This document shows, piece by piece, positions 48,815-60,881 of a stretch of 64,000 bases of DNA. The stretch lies in NCBI RefSeq assembly GCF_019320115.1, contig NC_089587.1, forward strand, positions 101,272,166 through 101,336,165, written 5' to 3'. The notes under the pieces are model-generated. The model was not told the origin of the DNA and ran no database searches. It was given only the letters and a program-made list of their open reading frames with translations. The stretch comes from Miscanthus floridulus. Its lineage: Eukaryota > Streptophyta > Magnoliopsida > Poales > Poaceae. Each line of letters starts with the position of its first letter. Position 1 is the first letter of the stretch. A program made the position numbers and the translations under genes.

Positions 48815-51432
48815 TGTCACACCCCAAAATTTCTAATTTTGGGTTGTGCATAGAAAACACTAATTAAAATAAATGTTTTGATATTTGGATAAAATTTACC
48901 AATCTTAGTTCGAACTAGCGTAAATTTAGTTATAGGAAAAATGTGAATTTTCAAACTTTTCCAAATTAATTTGATGGCCTATTGCTTGATGTGATGCTTG
49001 GTTGTTGATTTATTTCATGTTGTGAGAAAAGATTTTAAAAATGCGTTTAGTAAGTCGATCTTCTTTCTCCAGCAATTCTTAGTCTTTCTCACTGATCAAA
49101 TTCCTTGTTTTCCAACTTAATATTTGCTTGAGAAGTATCCTAAAATCTTTTCCATGAAATCCAAATCACTCCTTCCTGCTCACTATTCATCAACCTATCT
49201 CCATGGATACCTCGGGAATTTCTTCGGCTTTTTTCGGAACTTGTTCCCACTTGTTTGTGAGCATAATCTAATTTTTAAATGCTCCAAAATATCTTTTCAT
49301 GAGCTCCAAATACTTTATTTGGGTTCATCTTGTTCTAAAATATCTCTGAGAATTTTTCCTGAATTTTTGGAGCCTTCGGAGTATTTTTCGTGGCTTAAAA
49401 TTCAATTCTGGACTTTTCTAGAATTATTTTAGCCATGAAATTAATTAATTCCAAAAATAATAAAATATCTCAGATTTCCTCATGCCTAAAGGCCCATGTC
49501 TTTATTTACTAATGGGGTTTAATAATTAATTAGGCCTATTAGTAAAGGTGGAGGGTGCAACATCAATTAGTACCATATTGCTAGTCGATGTAGATGGGAG
49601 TTCTCCGCCCTATATATATGTACCAACCCCTTGGGCTAAGCACACCAAAACTACCGTATGAGGAGCCCCTAGTTTGGGAAATCCTTCGTGTAGTAAATTG
49701 ATATTTCAACTCTCCTTGTCATGCCATCATCGGCCAACTCCGGCGAGCTTTTTCGGCCATCTTCGTCCTCGTCTTCGGATCTAGGAAAAAGATGAGGTGA
49801 GTTACAAGTTCGCCATGAGTTAATTACAGTTCTGCCATCGATCTTTTAATCCCCGCTGTTTCTTCATTTTAACTCTGATTTGGTCCGTTCAACTTGCGTT
49901 GGGTTCGTAATTTCGTAATCTACGTGTTAGTGTCCTTGTTAGCTCAGTTCTACTTATTAAATTTCGAGTTCATGTTTAGTACATTAATAGTCTATAGGAA
50001 AACTTGGAAAATTCATATCTTGCTCGTTTTAGATCCGATTTCGGTGAATTTCGCGTCTATGTGATCGTGGTGACGAGTAGAATGTTTTATACACTTTTCA
50101 AACTATTTTCTTGCTGGGGGTGTATTGTTCTGATTATAGCCCTTTGTTTGCTTCGTGCATGATTGCTCGGATGTTTGTATGTTGTTGCTTGGTGTTGATT
50201 GATCGAGTTCAAACGGTGAGGTTTACGTTGGTGATCAAGAGAACTTCTACGACCAGCAAGACTAGCAAGACTTTCAGGAGAACTTTGATCAAGGCAAGTA
50301 TAGCTAAGGACCTTCCTTGTTGTCCTATTCATGATGCTCACTAAAATACATATGCATGTGTCTTCCTTGCTACCTATGGTAGGATTTCCTAGATTTTGAA
50401 TACTCAATTACCTTGTCACCCTGGGAGGTTTGCATTGGGTAGTTCCATTGCTAGTGCAACAATCATGATCTTGAAACTTGATTAATGAATATGCTATAAA
50501 CATAAACAAGATGACTTTTTAGCAACAGAAGGACTTGTCTTGTAACTGATTATCCGGGATTTAACGTACAACTGTGAGGGCTATATGGCTCTGGCTCTAG
50601 TTGCTTGAGAAACCCTTTTCTAGCTGGTTAGAGGTCTACGAGTTGGGTATAGGATAGCCTCTGTCCTGTTGAGCCTAGCTATGGAAGCGGCCTTTTATAT
50701 TATTGGAAGGAGGGTTCCTATGTCTGATGACCCTGCGGCCCTGGCCTGTTAGACGAGCTCTTGGGTGGCTTTATATGGCTTCCAGTGTTTTGGGAGTAAT
50801 TAACCCACTCATTTGGGAAGCATGACTCACAGTGAAAGTGTACACCTCTGCACAGAGTTAACAAACTGGTATACCAGCCGTGCTCACGGATACAAGCGAC
50901 CTTGGAACACTTACATTAAGGGATAATGCCTTTTACTTGTTAAGATGATCATTTACATTAATTGTTTAAGATATTGATTATTCATGTTCATTGATCATGT
51001 GTAAATGGGTTTTGCTACTACCTTGATGCTAATAAATGCTAAATTGGATGATCAATTAATTGCTAACCGTAGTAAACCAGTGTCAGCTTATTGAGCCTCA
51101 TAAACCCCTGGCTATATTTGTTGAGTTCGACATGGACTCACTCTTGCAATTTCCCCCACACCTCAGGACGAAGTTCAGATTGCTAGTTTTCAAAGGAGTT
51201 AGGCTTGTGATCAACCAGTCAGTTTGGATCCAGTGGAGTGGAGTCTACACCCGGAGATCGGAGTTGTTTATCCGTTGATTGTTCCTAAGGTTATATCTTT
51301 TATACTATGTACATTATGTTATTAAGCATTGTTATTTGATTACACCGCTCATTTGTAGCTATATGTGAGATTTGTTTCTAAAGACTCACATATGGTGTGC
51401 ATCAGGTTTTGTCCTTAAAACCGGGTGTTACA
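48815..51432 (+). repeat. Array LTR 7 (outer right, 2618 bp)
   Basis: It ends CCGGGTGTTACA and shares ancestral variants with LTR 1 (CCATCGATC, GATTGCTCGG, GGGTTCGTAAT, AAAATATCTCTGAG), but it keeps the 19-bp segment that LTR 1 lost. It has further private changes and is followed by gcagt, not by a primer site. Confidence 0.9.
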
Positions 51433-51437
51433 GCAGT
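51433..51437. repeat. Right target-site duplication of the array (gcagt)
   Basis: Identical to 23422-23426. Confidence 0.9.
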
Positions 51438-52217
51438 CAAGTACCCAGCATATATAGTAGATCAGTTCTAAATTGCTCTTAGGTGCTGCCATGCAAAATC
51501 AAAGATTTGTAAAGAGCTAAACTACGACCACTTATGACCAGTAAGCTAATCATATACATATCATATATTAATTAAAGTATCAGTGCGATCTCATGATTGC
51601 AACCAAATCATTTTTTCTTTAACAACTGCAAGATAGTGTTACGTTCATTATCAGGTAGTGAGCTAGTAACCACAAGGCTTGAGAATAGATGAATCACCTT
51701 TGCTAGTGATGAGATGGAGTTGTCGGCGTACTTGTATTAGGTCCAGACTCTGGATCTGGCATAAAATTATTTAGTGTATGCACTTGTACAATGGACTTAA
51801 TTCTATAAATAAACTAAATGCATGAGAAGAGATGAATCACCTTTGCTATGGCTGAGATGGAGTCGATGGCGTACTTGTATCAGCTCCAAACACTGGAGGT
51901 AGTAGAAAATTATTTAGTATATATATTTGTACAGTGGACTTAATTCTACAAGTAAACAAAGCTCATTCTGAATAAACATAGATATATTTATCCCGACAAT
52001 ACTTGTAGAATGGATCATCAATACAAGCTTAACTAAACCAAAATAAATTATCTTGATAACTTGTTGCAATTTATTACTGAACCAAGGGATAACACAGACT
52101 ACTTATGGTATACAAAGGATTGAAAAACACTGATTCAGGTCTAAAAAGGGTTTAAAAACATTCTATTCAGCTCTAAACTTATTTGAATTTTGATGGAATT
52201 TCTAAATGTTGATTTGT
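51438..52217. other. Flanking DNA right of the array
   Basis: AT-rich sequence containing the duplication at 51681-51965. No domain is visible. The lower part leads into the leucine-rich-repeat relic. Confidence 0.4.
51681..51965. repeat. 143-bp tandem duplication
   Basis: Two diverged copies start GAGAATAGATGAATCACC (51681) and GAGAAGAGATGAATCACC (51824). Both continue with CCTTTGCTA, GAGATGGAGT and a shared end, GGACTTAATTCTA. Confidence 0.85.
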
Positions 52218-52380
52218 GGACCTCCTGGTGGGCTAGAGATGTTAAGGATAGTAAACTACAGAGGCAGCAAGGTACCAACATGGGTGAAAGATCTTAGTTT
52301 ATTTCAGCAATACTTGACTGAGCTCCATCTAGTTGGTTGTACAATGTGTGAGGAATTTCCTGTTTTTCTCATTTCAGGGC
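52218..52380 (+). pseudogene. Leucine-rich-repeat relic, NLR-like, 5' piece
   Basis: One frame gives GPPGGLEMLRIVNYRGSKVP, then TWVKDLSLFQQYLTELHLVG and CTMCEEFPVFLISGL. The spacing W-V-x-D-L, L-x-x-L-x-L-x-x-C and E-F-P fits irregular repeats in the C-terminal part of plant NB-LRR resistance proteins. Upstream the frame meets stops, so only about 54 codons survive. The relic is cut by the copia element and seems to resume after it (62816). No NB-ARC domain is in the window, so the assignment to NLR rests on repeat style alone. Confidence 0.55.
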
Positions 52381-54340
52381 TGTAAGTTCCTAATGGCTAG
52401 AGGGGGGTGAATAGCCTATTAAAAAATTCTACAACAACACTTAACAAACCGGTTAGACAATTATGAGGCAAAGCACGTGTTGCGCTAGCCTACAAAAAAT
52501 GCAAGCCACCTACCACAATTCTAGTTTCTAACCACACAATGGATATGTCACTACACTAAGTTAGTGTGCTCTCAAAGGCTAACTAAAGAGCCACACTAAC
52601 TAAACTAACAAGCTCTCACAACTAGCTACACTAAAGAGCTTGATAACTAGTTTGCGGTAATGTAGAGAGAGAGAGCAAGATGGTTATACCGCCGAGTCGA
52701 GGAATGAACCAATCAATCACAAGAATCAATATCAATGAAGACCAATCACCTCAGAATTAAATGATGACACAATGATTTTTTACCGAGGTTCACTTGCTTG
52801 CCGGCAAGCTAGTCCTCGTTGTGGCGATTCATTCACTTGGAGGTTCATGCGCTAATTGGCATCACACGCCAAACCCTCAATAGGGTGCCACACAACCAAC
52901 ACAGGATGAGGATCACACAAGCCACAGGCAATTCACTAGAGTACCTTTTGGCTCTCTGCTGGGGAAAGGTCAAGAACCCCTTACAATCACCACGATTAGA
53001 GCCGGAGACAATCACCAACCTCCGCTCGACGATCATTGCTGCTCCAAGCCATCTAGGTGGCGGCAACCAACAAGAGTAACAAGCGAACCCCGTAGCAAAA
53101 TACGAACACCAAGTGCCTCTAGATGCAAACACTCAAGCAATGCACTTAGATTCACTCCCAATCTCACAAGGATGATGAATCTATGATGGAGATGAGTAGG
53201 AGGGCTTTGGCTAAGCTCATAAGGTTGCTATGTCAATGCAAATGGCCAAGAGAGTGAGCTAGAGCCGACCAAATGGTATTTATAGACACCCCAAACAATA
53301 GAGCCATTGGCACAATTATTGGGTTGGCTGTGCATTGACCGGACGCGCAGGTCGAGTGCACCGGACACACAAGTCGTGTATACCGGACGCGACCAGTGTG
53401 GCGACCGGACGCGTCCGGTCACTACCTGACCGCCATGTGTCCAATTTAAAATGAAGTAGCCGTTGCTGCTACCATATTCACTTGCGATCGGACGTGCTGT
53501 TAGAAATAACCAGACGCTGAGCCACAACGTCTAGTCAAGTCCAGAGAGCTCCCAGGGCCGACCGGACATGTCTAGTCACTCTGGACCAGATGCAGGAGAC
53601 GTAGCCAGAGCCACCCTAGGCCGACAGGACTCGTCCGATCACTTTGGACTAGACGCTCCAAGTGTCTAATCAACTGTTACGCTGAACACCGACACTCGCT
53701 GATTCACACTGGACGCGTCTGGTGTGGCGACAGGACGCATCCGTCGCTCTCTACAATTTAGTACCAAGTCGCATTACTTTGACCGGATGCGTTCGGTCTC
53801 CATACCAGACGCGTCCGATGACTCTGTGACCAGCGCGACTAACTCCTTTTTAACTCTATCTTCTTCACCTTTGCTCAAATGTGCCAACCACAAAGTGTAT
53901 CACCTTGTGCACATGTGTTAGCATATTTTCACAAACATTTTCAAGGGTGTTAGCACTCCACTAGAGCACTCCACTAGATCCTAAATGCATATGTAATGAG
54001 TTAGAGCATCTAGTGGCACTTGGATAACCATATTTTGATACGAGTTTCACCCTTCTTAATAGTATGGCTATCAAACCTAAATGTGATCACGCTCACTAAG
54101 TGTCTTGATCACCAAAATGAAATGGCTCCTACCACTTATACCTTTGCCTTAAGCCTTTCATTTTTCTCTTTCTTCTTTTCAAGTCCAAGCACTTGATCAT
54201 CACCATGGCATCACCATCATCATGTCATGATCTTTATTTGCTTCACCACTTGGAATGCACTACCTATCTCATGATCACTTGATAAACTAGGTTAACACTT
54301 AGGGTTTCATCAATTCACCAAAACCAAACAAGGGCTTTCA
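52381..54340 (-). repeat. 3' LTR of the copia element (1960 bp)
   Basis: On the plus strand it runs TGTAAGTTCCTAATGG to AGGGCTTTCA. It holds a minus-strand TATA motif (53277-53284) and a cluster of GGACGCGTCC-like palindromes at about 53335-53825. It differs from the right LTR by many substitutions and small indels. Confidence 0.9.
53277..53284 (-). promoter_or_regulatory. TATA box in the copia 3' LTR
   Basis: The minus strand reads TATAAATA within GGTGTCTATAAATACCATTT. The equivalent in the 5' LTR is at 61785-61792, which would drive the element. Confidence 0.6.
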
Positions 54341-54354
54341 ATGTCCCCCTTTTT
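54341..54354 (-). promoter_or_regulatory. Polypurine tract of the copia element
   Basis: The minus strand reads AAAAAGGGGGACAT directly before the 3' LTR. Confidence 0.8.
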
Positions 54355-55510
54355 GGTAATTGATGACAACCCTTTCACAAAGATATGAATTGAAATTCAA
54401 TTGAATACATGTTGCTTACCCAAGCATATTTACCATGTGTAAAAGGATATGGACAAGTTTCATGAATCCCAAATGGTAGCAATTGCTCCCCCTACATATG
54501 TGCTAAGAGTTTGGATTATAGCTTACACATATGCTTAGATAGGAAATATAGGAGACAATGTCTACCAAATGATGCTAAGGTATAAAAGATGGACCTTTGA
54601 GGCATGATACCAATCGGAGTGCACCAATATACCATCCTTAGCACCATTAGTAACTAGACATACACAAAAACTAAAATACCCCATGAGATCAATATTAGAA
54701 GTAAGGGTCTAGTTTTCATAATGAGAGCATGAGTCTAGTTACTTAACCTATGCATGCTAGTTTTTCATTTCATCATTTTAAACCTACAACTAGCATACAC
54801 CACATAAGCATGGATATTAAAATTTAAAAACTTGTGCCATGCAAGCAAACATATGAAATGCACATTCAAATGCACCATAAAAGTTCATGAGCTTGCTCCC
54901 CCTACTTGTGTGCTCAAAATTTTAATTGATCCTCTTCCTTTGTCATATCTCTCCCCCAATCACTTATATCTTTATTTCTTTCGCCCTTTGTTGTCTTTTC
55001 ACTATCTTAGTACACTATTTCTATTTCTTCCCATAGCACTAATATCTTTGTTATCTTTGTTTTTCTCCCTCTTTGTCATCAATGACCACAAAGGTTCAAA
55101 ATGTAGATAGGTTGAGATTATCAATGTCAATCAATGGGGTGAGGATCATTTTCCCAAATTTGGTTCAATCTAGAATTCTTGCCAAAGACATTTAACTCGG
55201 TTTGATCCAAGGACAAGTTTCTTCACACCTCCAAATAAGGGTTATCTTATACCATGTTGATTTAAATACTTAGAGCTCATTTTCTAGATCAAACGCTAGG
55301 TTTACAAGCCCACAACCACGTCATATGCTACCACTAGACCAAATCAAGCATAGAAGCAATAGTGGTACCATATAATCAACAAATTCATTTGATTTTCATG
55401 AATGAGCCTATTTAATGTGAGAGATGACTAGATGCACTAAACATGTCCTTAGCAAGGATGTATGCCATGCCAATCAACTTTTACCTTGGATTCCTCAAAG
55501 GAGAGGCATG
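54355..55510 (-). other. Region between pol and the 3' LTR of the copia element
   Basis: These 1.16 kb are AT-rich. Some SIRE-type elements carry an envelope-like gene here, but I see no frame above 92 codons and no convincing membrane protein. Confidence 0.5.
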
Positions 55511-56744
55511 TCATATGAGTGAGGGGTGCATCAACACATATTTGAGAAATTCCAATATGTTCAACTCATTCCTTAGCTTGCAAAACCTTTTCTCATCCAA
55601 TGGCTTGGTGAATATATCGGCAAGTTGGTCTTCGGTGCCCACACTCTCAATGCAAATGTCTCCTTTTTGTTGGTGATCTCTAATGAAATGATGGCGAACA
55701 TCAATGTGCTTTGTTCTTGCATGTTGAACCAGATTGTTGGTTAGCTTGATTGCACTCTCATTGTCACATAGCAATGGCACTTTCTTGAACTTGATTCCAA
55801 AGTCATTCAAGGTGGCCTTCATCCAAAGTATTTGTACACAACAACTACCGGCGGATATGTATTCGGCTTTGGCGGTTGATAATGCAACACTATTTTGCAT
55901 TCTTTGATGACCATGAAACAAGTGATCTTCCCAACAATTGACATGTGCCCAAGGTGCTCTTCCTTTCAACCTTACATCCCGTATAATCTGAGTCAGAGTA
56001 ACCAACTAGCTCAAACTTTGCTCCTTTGGGATACCATAAACCAACATTTTGTGTATGCTTCAAGTACCTCAATATTCTCTTTGTAGCCTTCAAATGACTT
56101 TCTCTTGGTGAGGCTTGAAATCTTGCACACATGCATACACTAAACATGACATCTGGCCTTGATGCGGTCACATAGAGTAGGCTTCCGATCATAGACCGAT
56201 ACAATTTTTGATCCATCATATTTCCACTTGCATCACTATCCAAGTTGCCATTTGTTCTCATTTGTGTACTAATGGCTTTGCTATCACTCATGCTAAACTT
56301 CTTGATCATGTCCTTGATATACTTGCCTTGACTCACAAATGTACCATTCTTCAATTGCTTGATTTGAAGACCAAGGAAGTAACTTAACTCTCCAATCATG
56401 GACATCTCAAACTCATTAGCCATCATCTTTCCAAACATTTCACAAAAGTCTTGATTGGTTAATCCAAATATGATGTCATCAACATAGATTTGCAACACAA
56501 ATAAATCTTTTCCAATCTTCTTGATGAAAAGAGTGGTGTCAACCTTACCCATCATGAACCCTTTAGAGAGTAGGAAGTCCCTCAATCTCTCATACCATGC
56601 TCTAGATGCTTGCTTCAAGCCATACAATGCCTTCTTCAACTTGTACACATGGTTGGGCTTCTTGTCATCTTCAAAACTGGGAGGTTGCTCAACATATACT
56701 TCTTCATTGATGTAACCATTGAGAAATGCACTCTTAACATCCAT
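55511..56744 (-). pseudogene. copia reverse transcriptase and RNase H
   Basis: MDVKSAFLNG begins this part. The catalytic motif YVDDIIF lies near 56475-56490, with LKKALYGLKQASRAWYE before it and SYFLGLQI after it. RNase H shows GYSDSDYTG and KAEYISAG (in the second frame), then LLCDNESAI and HIDVRHHFIRD, with DQLADIFTKPL near the end. A frameshift near 55920 separates the two RNase H halves. Confidence 0.9.
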
Positions 56745-56768
56745 TTGATAGAGCTTGATATTGTGGGC

Positions 56769-57791
56769 TCAAGCATAGGCTAGCAAGATTATAATTGCTT
56801 CCAATCTAGCAATCGGGGCATATGTTTCTCCAAAGTCAAGACCTTCAACTTGTGTATATCCTTGTGCTACCAATCTTGCTTTGTTCCTTACTACTATCCC
56901 ATCTTGATCTTGCTTGTTTCTAAAGACCCATTTGGTTCCAATCACATTGTGTCCCTTTGGTCTCTCTACTAATTTCCATACTTGATTTCTTGTGAAGTTA
57001 TTCAATTCTTCATGCATAGCATTCACCCAATCAACATCCTTCAATGCTTCATCTATCTTCTTTGGTTCAATGGATGACACAAATGAGAAATTTTCACAAA
57101 ATGAAGCCAATCTTGATCTTGTTTGTACACCTCTAGAGATATCTGCAATTATAGTGTCCAATGGATGATCCCTTGCAATATTGGTTGGTTGGAGGATTGA
57201 AACTTGATTGCTTGAACTTGATTGATCATTGGGTTGAGATGATGTACTAGCCACTTGATCTTGTTCATTATCATGAGAGTCACTTGTACTAGCTTGATTT
57301 GTATCATCTTGCACATTTGAGTTAGAGAGCACTTGCACTTGATCATCTTCATCATCATTCACTTGCCTAGGCCTCAATTCACCAACATCCATGTTCTTCA
57401 TGGCATTTGAAAGTTGAATGCCTCTAACATCTTCCAAGTTCTCATTCTCTTCTTGTGAACCCTTGGTTTCATCAAATTCAACATCATGAACTTCCTCAAG
57501 AGTACCACTATCCAAATTCCAAACTCTATATGCTTTGCTAGTAGTTGAATATCCAAGTAGGAATCCTTCATCACATTTCTTGTCAAACTTGCTCAATCTA
57601 GTGCCTTTCTTCAAGATATAGCATTTGCAACCAAAGACCCAAAAATATGCAATGTTGGGCTTTCTACCATTCAAGAGCTCATATGGTGTCTTCTCTTTCA
57701 ATGGGTGACAATAGAGGTGGTTGCTACAATAGCAAGCCATATTGATAGCTTTGGCCCAAAAAGATTGACTCACATTGTATTCACTAAGCAT
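56769..57791 (-). pseudogene. copia integrase C-terminus and start of reverse transcriptase
   Basis: The frame covers the [18 protein letters not shown] and [14 protein letters not shown] integrase tail blocks, then a Ser/Asp/Gln-rich linker. The first reverse transcriptase motifs follow: [23 protein letters not shown] and [15 protein letters not shown] near 56769 ends the frame just before the next reverse transcriptase motif. Confidence 0.88.
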
Positions 57792-58774
57792 AGACCTTCA
57801 CCATATCAATGAGTGTTCTATCCTTCCTCTCAACAAGGCCATTTGATTGTGGAGTGTACTTGGCCGAGAATTGATGTCTAATTCTAAATTCATCACACAA
57901 CTCATCAATTCTAGTGTTCTTGAACTCACTACCATTATCACTTCTAACTCTCTTGATGGTTGTTTCAAATTCATTGTGAATGCCCTTGACAAATGATTTG
58001 AATGTTGCAAACACATCACTTTTGTCCACTAGAAAGAATACCCATGTGTATCTAGTGTAATCATCCACTATTACCAAGCCATAATTGTTACCACCAGTGC
58101 TAGTGTATTGTGTTGGCCCAAACAAATCCATGTGCAATAACTCAAATGCTTTACTAGTGCTCATTATGCTTTTCTTAGGATGGGTTTTTCCAACTTGTTT
58201 GCCAGCTTGACAAGAGCTACGAAGTTTATCTTTCTCAAACACTACATCTTTCAAGCCTCTAACCAAGTCATGCTTAATCAATCTATTCAATTGTTTCATT
58301 CCAACATGACCAAGCCTTCTATGCCATAACCAATCCATGCTAGACTTAGTGAACAAACATGTAGATAATTGAGCTTCACTAGTATTGAAATCAACCAAGT
58401 ATATATTCTCATATCTAAAGCCTTTGAAGATCAAGTTAGAGCCAGTCTACACTTATGATCTCTACATCATCTACTCTAAATATGCATTTGAATCCAAGAT
58501 CACACAATTGAACCACGGATAGCAAATTAAAGTTCAAGCTCTCAACTAGCAACACATTAGATATGCTCATGTCATTGGATATTGCAATCTTACCAAGCCC
58601 TTTGACTTTGCCTTTGCCATTGTCACCAAATGTGATACTATCATAACCATCATTACCATTGGTATTGATTGAGTTGAACATTCTTGCATCACCGGTCATG
58701 TGTTGAGTGCACCCACTATCAAGAACCCAATGCCTTTCCTCCGGCTTTGTAATTAGCCTACAAAAGAAGATCAA
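57784..58774 (-). pseudogene. copia protease and integrase N-terminal and catalytic part
   Basis: The protease active site is HWVLDSGCTQHMTGD near 58690-58730. The integrase zinc-binding region follows (HRRLGHVGMKQL, then SSCQAGKQ with the first Cys of the pair missing). The catalytic triad lies in HMDLFGP, RVRSDNGSEF and NGLVERKDRT. The frame shifts between protease and integrase near 58436, and again near 57790. Confidence 0.88.
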
Positions 58775-59183
58775 TTCTTTTTAGGTACCCTAAACTTGCT
58801 TAGGTCCTTGAAGGTTAGTGACCAAGCTCTTTGGCACCCAAATGACTTTCTTCTTTGAGCACATCCATGGTTTACCAATGAACTTAGCCTTTACACTATT
58901 TGCACCCTTGGTAAGCATATAGAAAGAATCAAGCTTCATGGATGATACATCAGCATTTTTGCTCTTGTTCTTGCACTCATGCTCTTTATGACCAACTTGC
59001 TTGTAATTAGTGCAAAACCGACCATTGTTCTTCACAAAACTAGTCTTGTGAGGAGCAAAGGTCGCCTTGCCTTTCTTGGGGGTATAGCCCAATCCCTCTT
59101 TGTAGAGAGAAGCTCTTTGGCTACCCAAACACATAAGCAAGCAGTCCTCACCACCATAGGCCTTAGCCAAGGTGTGAGTGAGC

Positions 59184-60826
59184 TTATTGGACCTCCTTCT
59201 TGAGGGTCTCATTCTCAACCATTAGTGAGGCATCACAAGTGAAACCATCACTACTAGATGAGGTGGAAGTAGAAGTGCTACAAGAAGGGTTAGTGGGAGC
59301 AACAATGATAAGCATAGATAATGATTCATCAATTAGGTCACAAGTTAAGCTTATATTACAAGTCTCAACATGCTTCTTCTTATTTTGTTCATTAAGCAAA
59401 GAAGAATGAGCTTTTTCAAGCTTCTTGTGATCCTTGCCAAGCTTCTCATGGGCTTCCTCTAGCCTCTCATGAGTTGCTTTAAGCTCATCAAAGGCTTGCT
59501 TAAGGGCTTTTTCTTCCTTATTCAATCTCTTGCATTCCATTCTCTTAATGTCAAAGTGTTCTTTAGCATCTTCTAGCATGTCAAATAATTCATCTTTAGT
59601 GGGTTATCATCATCACTATCACTATCATTTTCATTATCATGTTCCTCATCACTTCCATCATCACAAGTTTGTACCTTAGTGGCCCTAGCCATGAAGCATG
59701 ATGGAGTGTCGAAGAGAGAAGGCTTCTCATTGATAGCAATGCTTACAAGTGCCTTCTTCTTGGTAGTCTTGTCACTATCACTATCATCATCATCACTTGA
59801 GGAAGCATCACTATCCCAAGTGACCACATATGAACCACCCTTCTTCTTCTTCTTGAAGGTCATTTTGTCCTTCTTCTTTTTGTTTTCCTTCTTGTCCTTC
59901 TTGTTGTTCTTGTCATCATCTTTATCACTATTGTATGGGCATAAAGCAACAAGATGATCTTTGCTTCCACAATTGAAGCACCTTCTTGACTCTTCCTTGT
60001 TCTTGGATGAAGATTTCTTCCTTCTAGCATGATAGCCTTTCTTCACCATGAACTTGCCAAATCTCTTGACAAAGAGAGTCATCTTCTCATCATCATCATC
60101 ATCCCATGAACCATCATCTTCACTTGATGTATCTTGCTTTACCTTGCCCTTGGATGATGTGGCCTTGAATGCCACACTCTTCATCTTGTCATCCTTCTTC
60201 TCATCTTTCTTCTCCTTTCCTTCCTTCTTATCATCTCTATATGTGTCATCGGTCTTTATATCTCCCAATACTTGGTTTGGTGTCATGGTGTCCAAACCAC
60301 TACTTACAAGAATAGTGACCAACATACCAAATCTTGAAGGTAATCATCTCAAGAACTTATGGGAGAAGTCCTTGTCCTTCACCTCTTCTCCAAGTGCTTT
60401 GAGATCATTGACAAGCACTTGAAGCCTATGAAACATCTCCGGCACACTCTCATCCTCCTTCATCTTGAAGCTTGCAAACTTTTCCTTGAGAATGTATGCC
60501 TTTGCACCCTTTACAGATTAAGTGCCCTCAAATGATTCCTCCAACTTCTTCCATGCCTCATGAGCTCTCACAATGTTCTTGATTTGCTCAAATGTTCTCT
60601 CATCCAAAGCATCATGGATGGCACTAAGAGCAATGTCATTATTTTGGAGAAGCATTTCTTCGACGGCGGTGGGAGCCTCTTCATCATCAATCTCAATCTT
60701 GGTCTCCACCACCTTCCAAACCTTCCTATTGATTGACTTGATATAAGTTGTCATCTTAGCCTTCCGATAGAGATAGTTTGAGCCATTAAATTGGGGTGGC
60801 TTTTTGGTGTTGTTGATTTGAGCCAT
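59184..60826 (-). pseudogene. copia gag region
   Basis: It starts AQINNTKKPPQFNGSNY, the usual entry of copia capsids, followed by an ALSAIHDALDE block and a helix with EAWKKLEESFEGT. A Lys/Asp/Glu-rich stretch and the zinc knuckle CFNCGSKDHLVALC (CX2CX4HX4C) lie near 59930-59980. A coiled coil with repeated L-E-x-A-H-E-K-L follows at about 59400-59500. A second knuckle further on (about 58990-59030) has one Cys replaced by Tyr (CTNYKQVGHKEHEC). Confidence 0.85.
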
Positions 60827-60866
60827 TTTTACACCGAAGGTTAAGCCTCAAATCATGGTGACCTTT

Positions 60867-60879
60867 GGCTCTGATACCA
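60867..60879 (-). promoter_or_regulatory. Primer-binding site of the copia element (tRNA-Met type)
   Basis: The minus strand reads TGGTATCAGAGCC, two nt from the 5' LTR end at 60882. Confidence 0.9.
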
Positions 60880-60881
60880 CT

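Larger units (their letters stand above)
23427..51432 (+). mobile_element. Tandem array of a non-autonomous LTR element: 7 LTRs and 6 internal regions
   Basis: Units of about 4235 bp repeat head to tail. Each is a 2.6-kb LTR (TGTCACACCCC to GTTACA) followed by a 1.6-kb internal segment that starts AG plus TGGTATCAGAGC (tRNA-Met primer site) and ends with a purine tract AAATGGGGTAGAAT. No unit contains gag, protease, reverse transcriptase or integrase, so the element is a large non-autonomous derivative (LARD-like) that would need proteins from a related chromovirus. One 5-bp duplication (gcagt) flanks the entire 28,006 bp, so the ancestor was one LTR-internal-LTR insertion. Inner units are nearly identical over kilobases, so amplification is recent relative to the outer LTRs. 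Assembly error is an alternative to exclude. Confidence 0.9.
55511..60826 (-). pseudogene. copia gag-pol polyprotein, disabled by several stops and frameshifts
   Basis: The ATG is at complement 60824-60826, about 40 nt from the primer site. Breaks include a TAA near 60516, a TGA near 60343, a frameshift near 59597, another near 59190, two stops near 58780, frameshifts near 58436 and 57790, a TGA near 56769, and a frameshift near 55920. Between the breaks the protein is well conserved, so all domains are recognisable. The intact polyprotein would supply the coat, protease, integrase and reverse transcriptase for retrotransposition; this copy could not. Confidence 0.88.

Noticed and set aside
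23717..51278. Families of 61-106-codon frames recurring in every array unit
   Set aside because: They recur only because the DNA repeats. They overlap on both strands, change with single indels, and show no domain or codon bias.
23427..51432. CRISPR-like or ribosomal-DNA-type array
   Set aside because: The period, LTR ends, primer sites, purine tracts and target duplication all show a retroelement array.
54832..55110. 92-codon plus-strand frame with hydrophobic Leu/Phe/Ser stretches as an envelope-like gene
   Set aside because: It lies antisense to the copia element, is low-complexity pyrimidine-rich sequence, and shows no signal or conserved motif.
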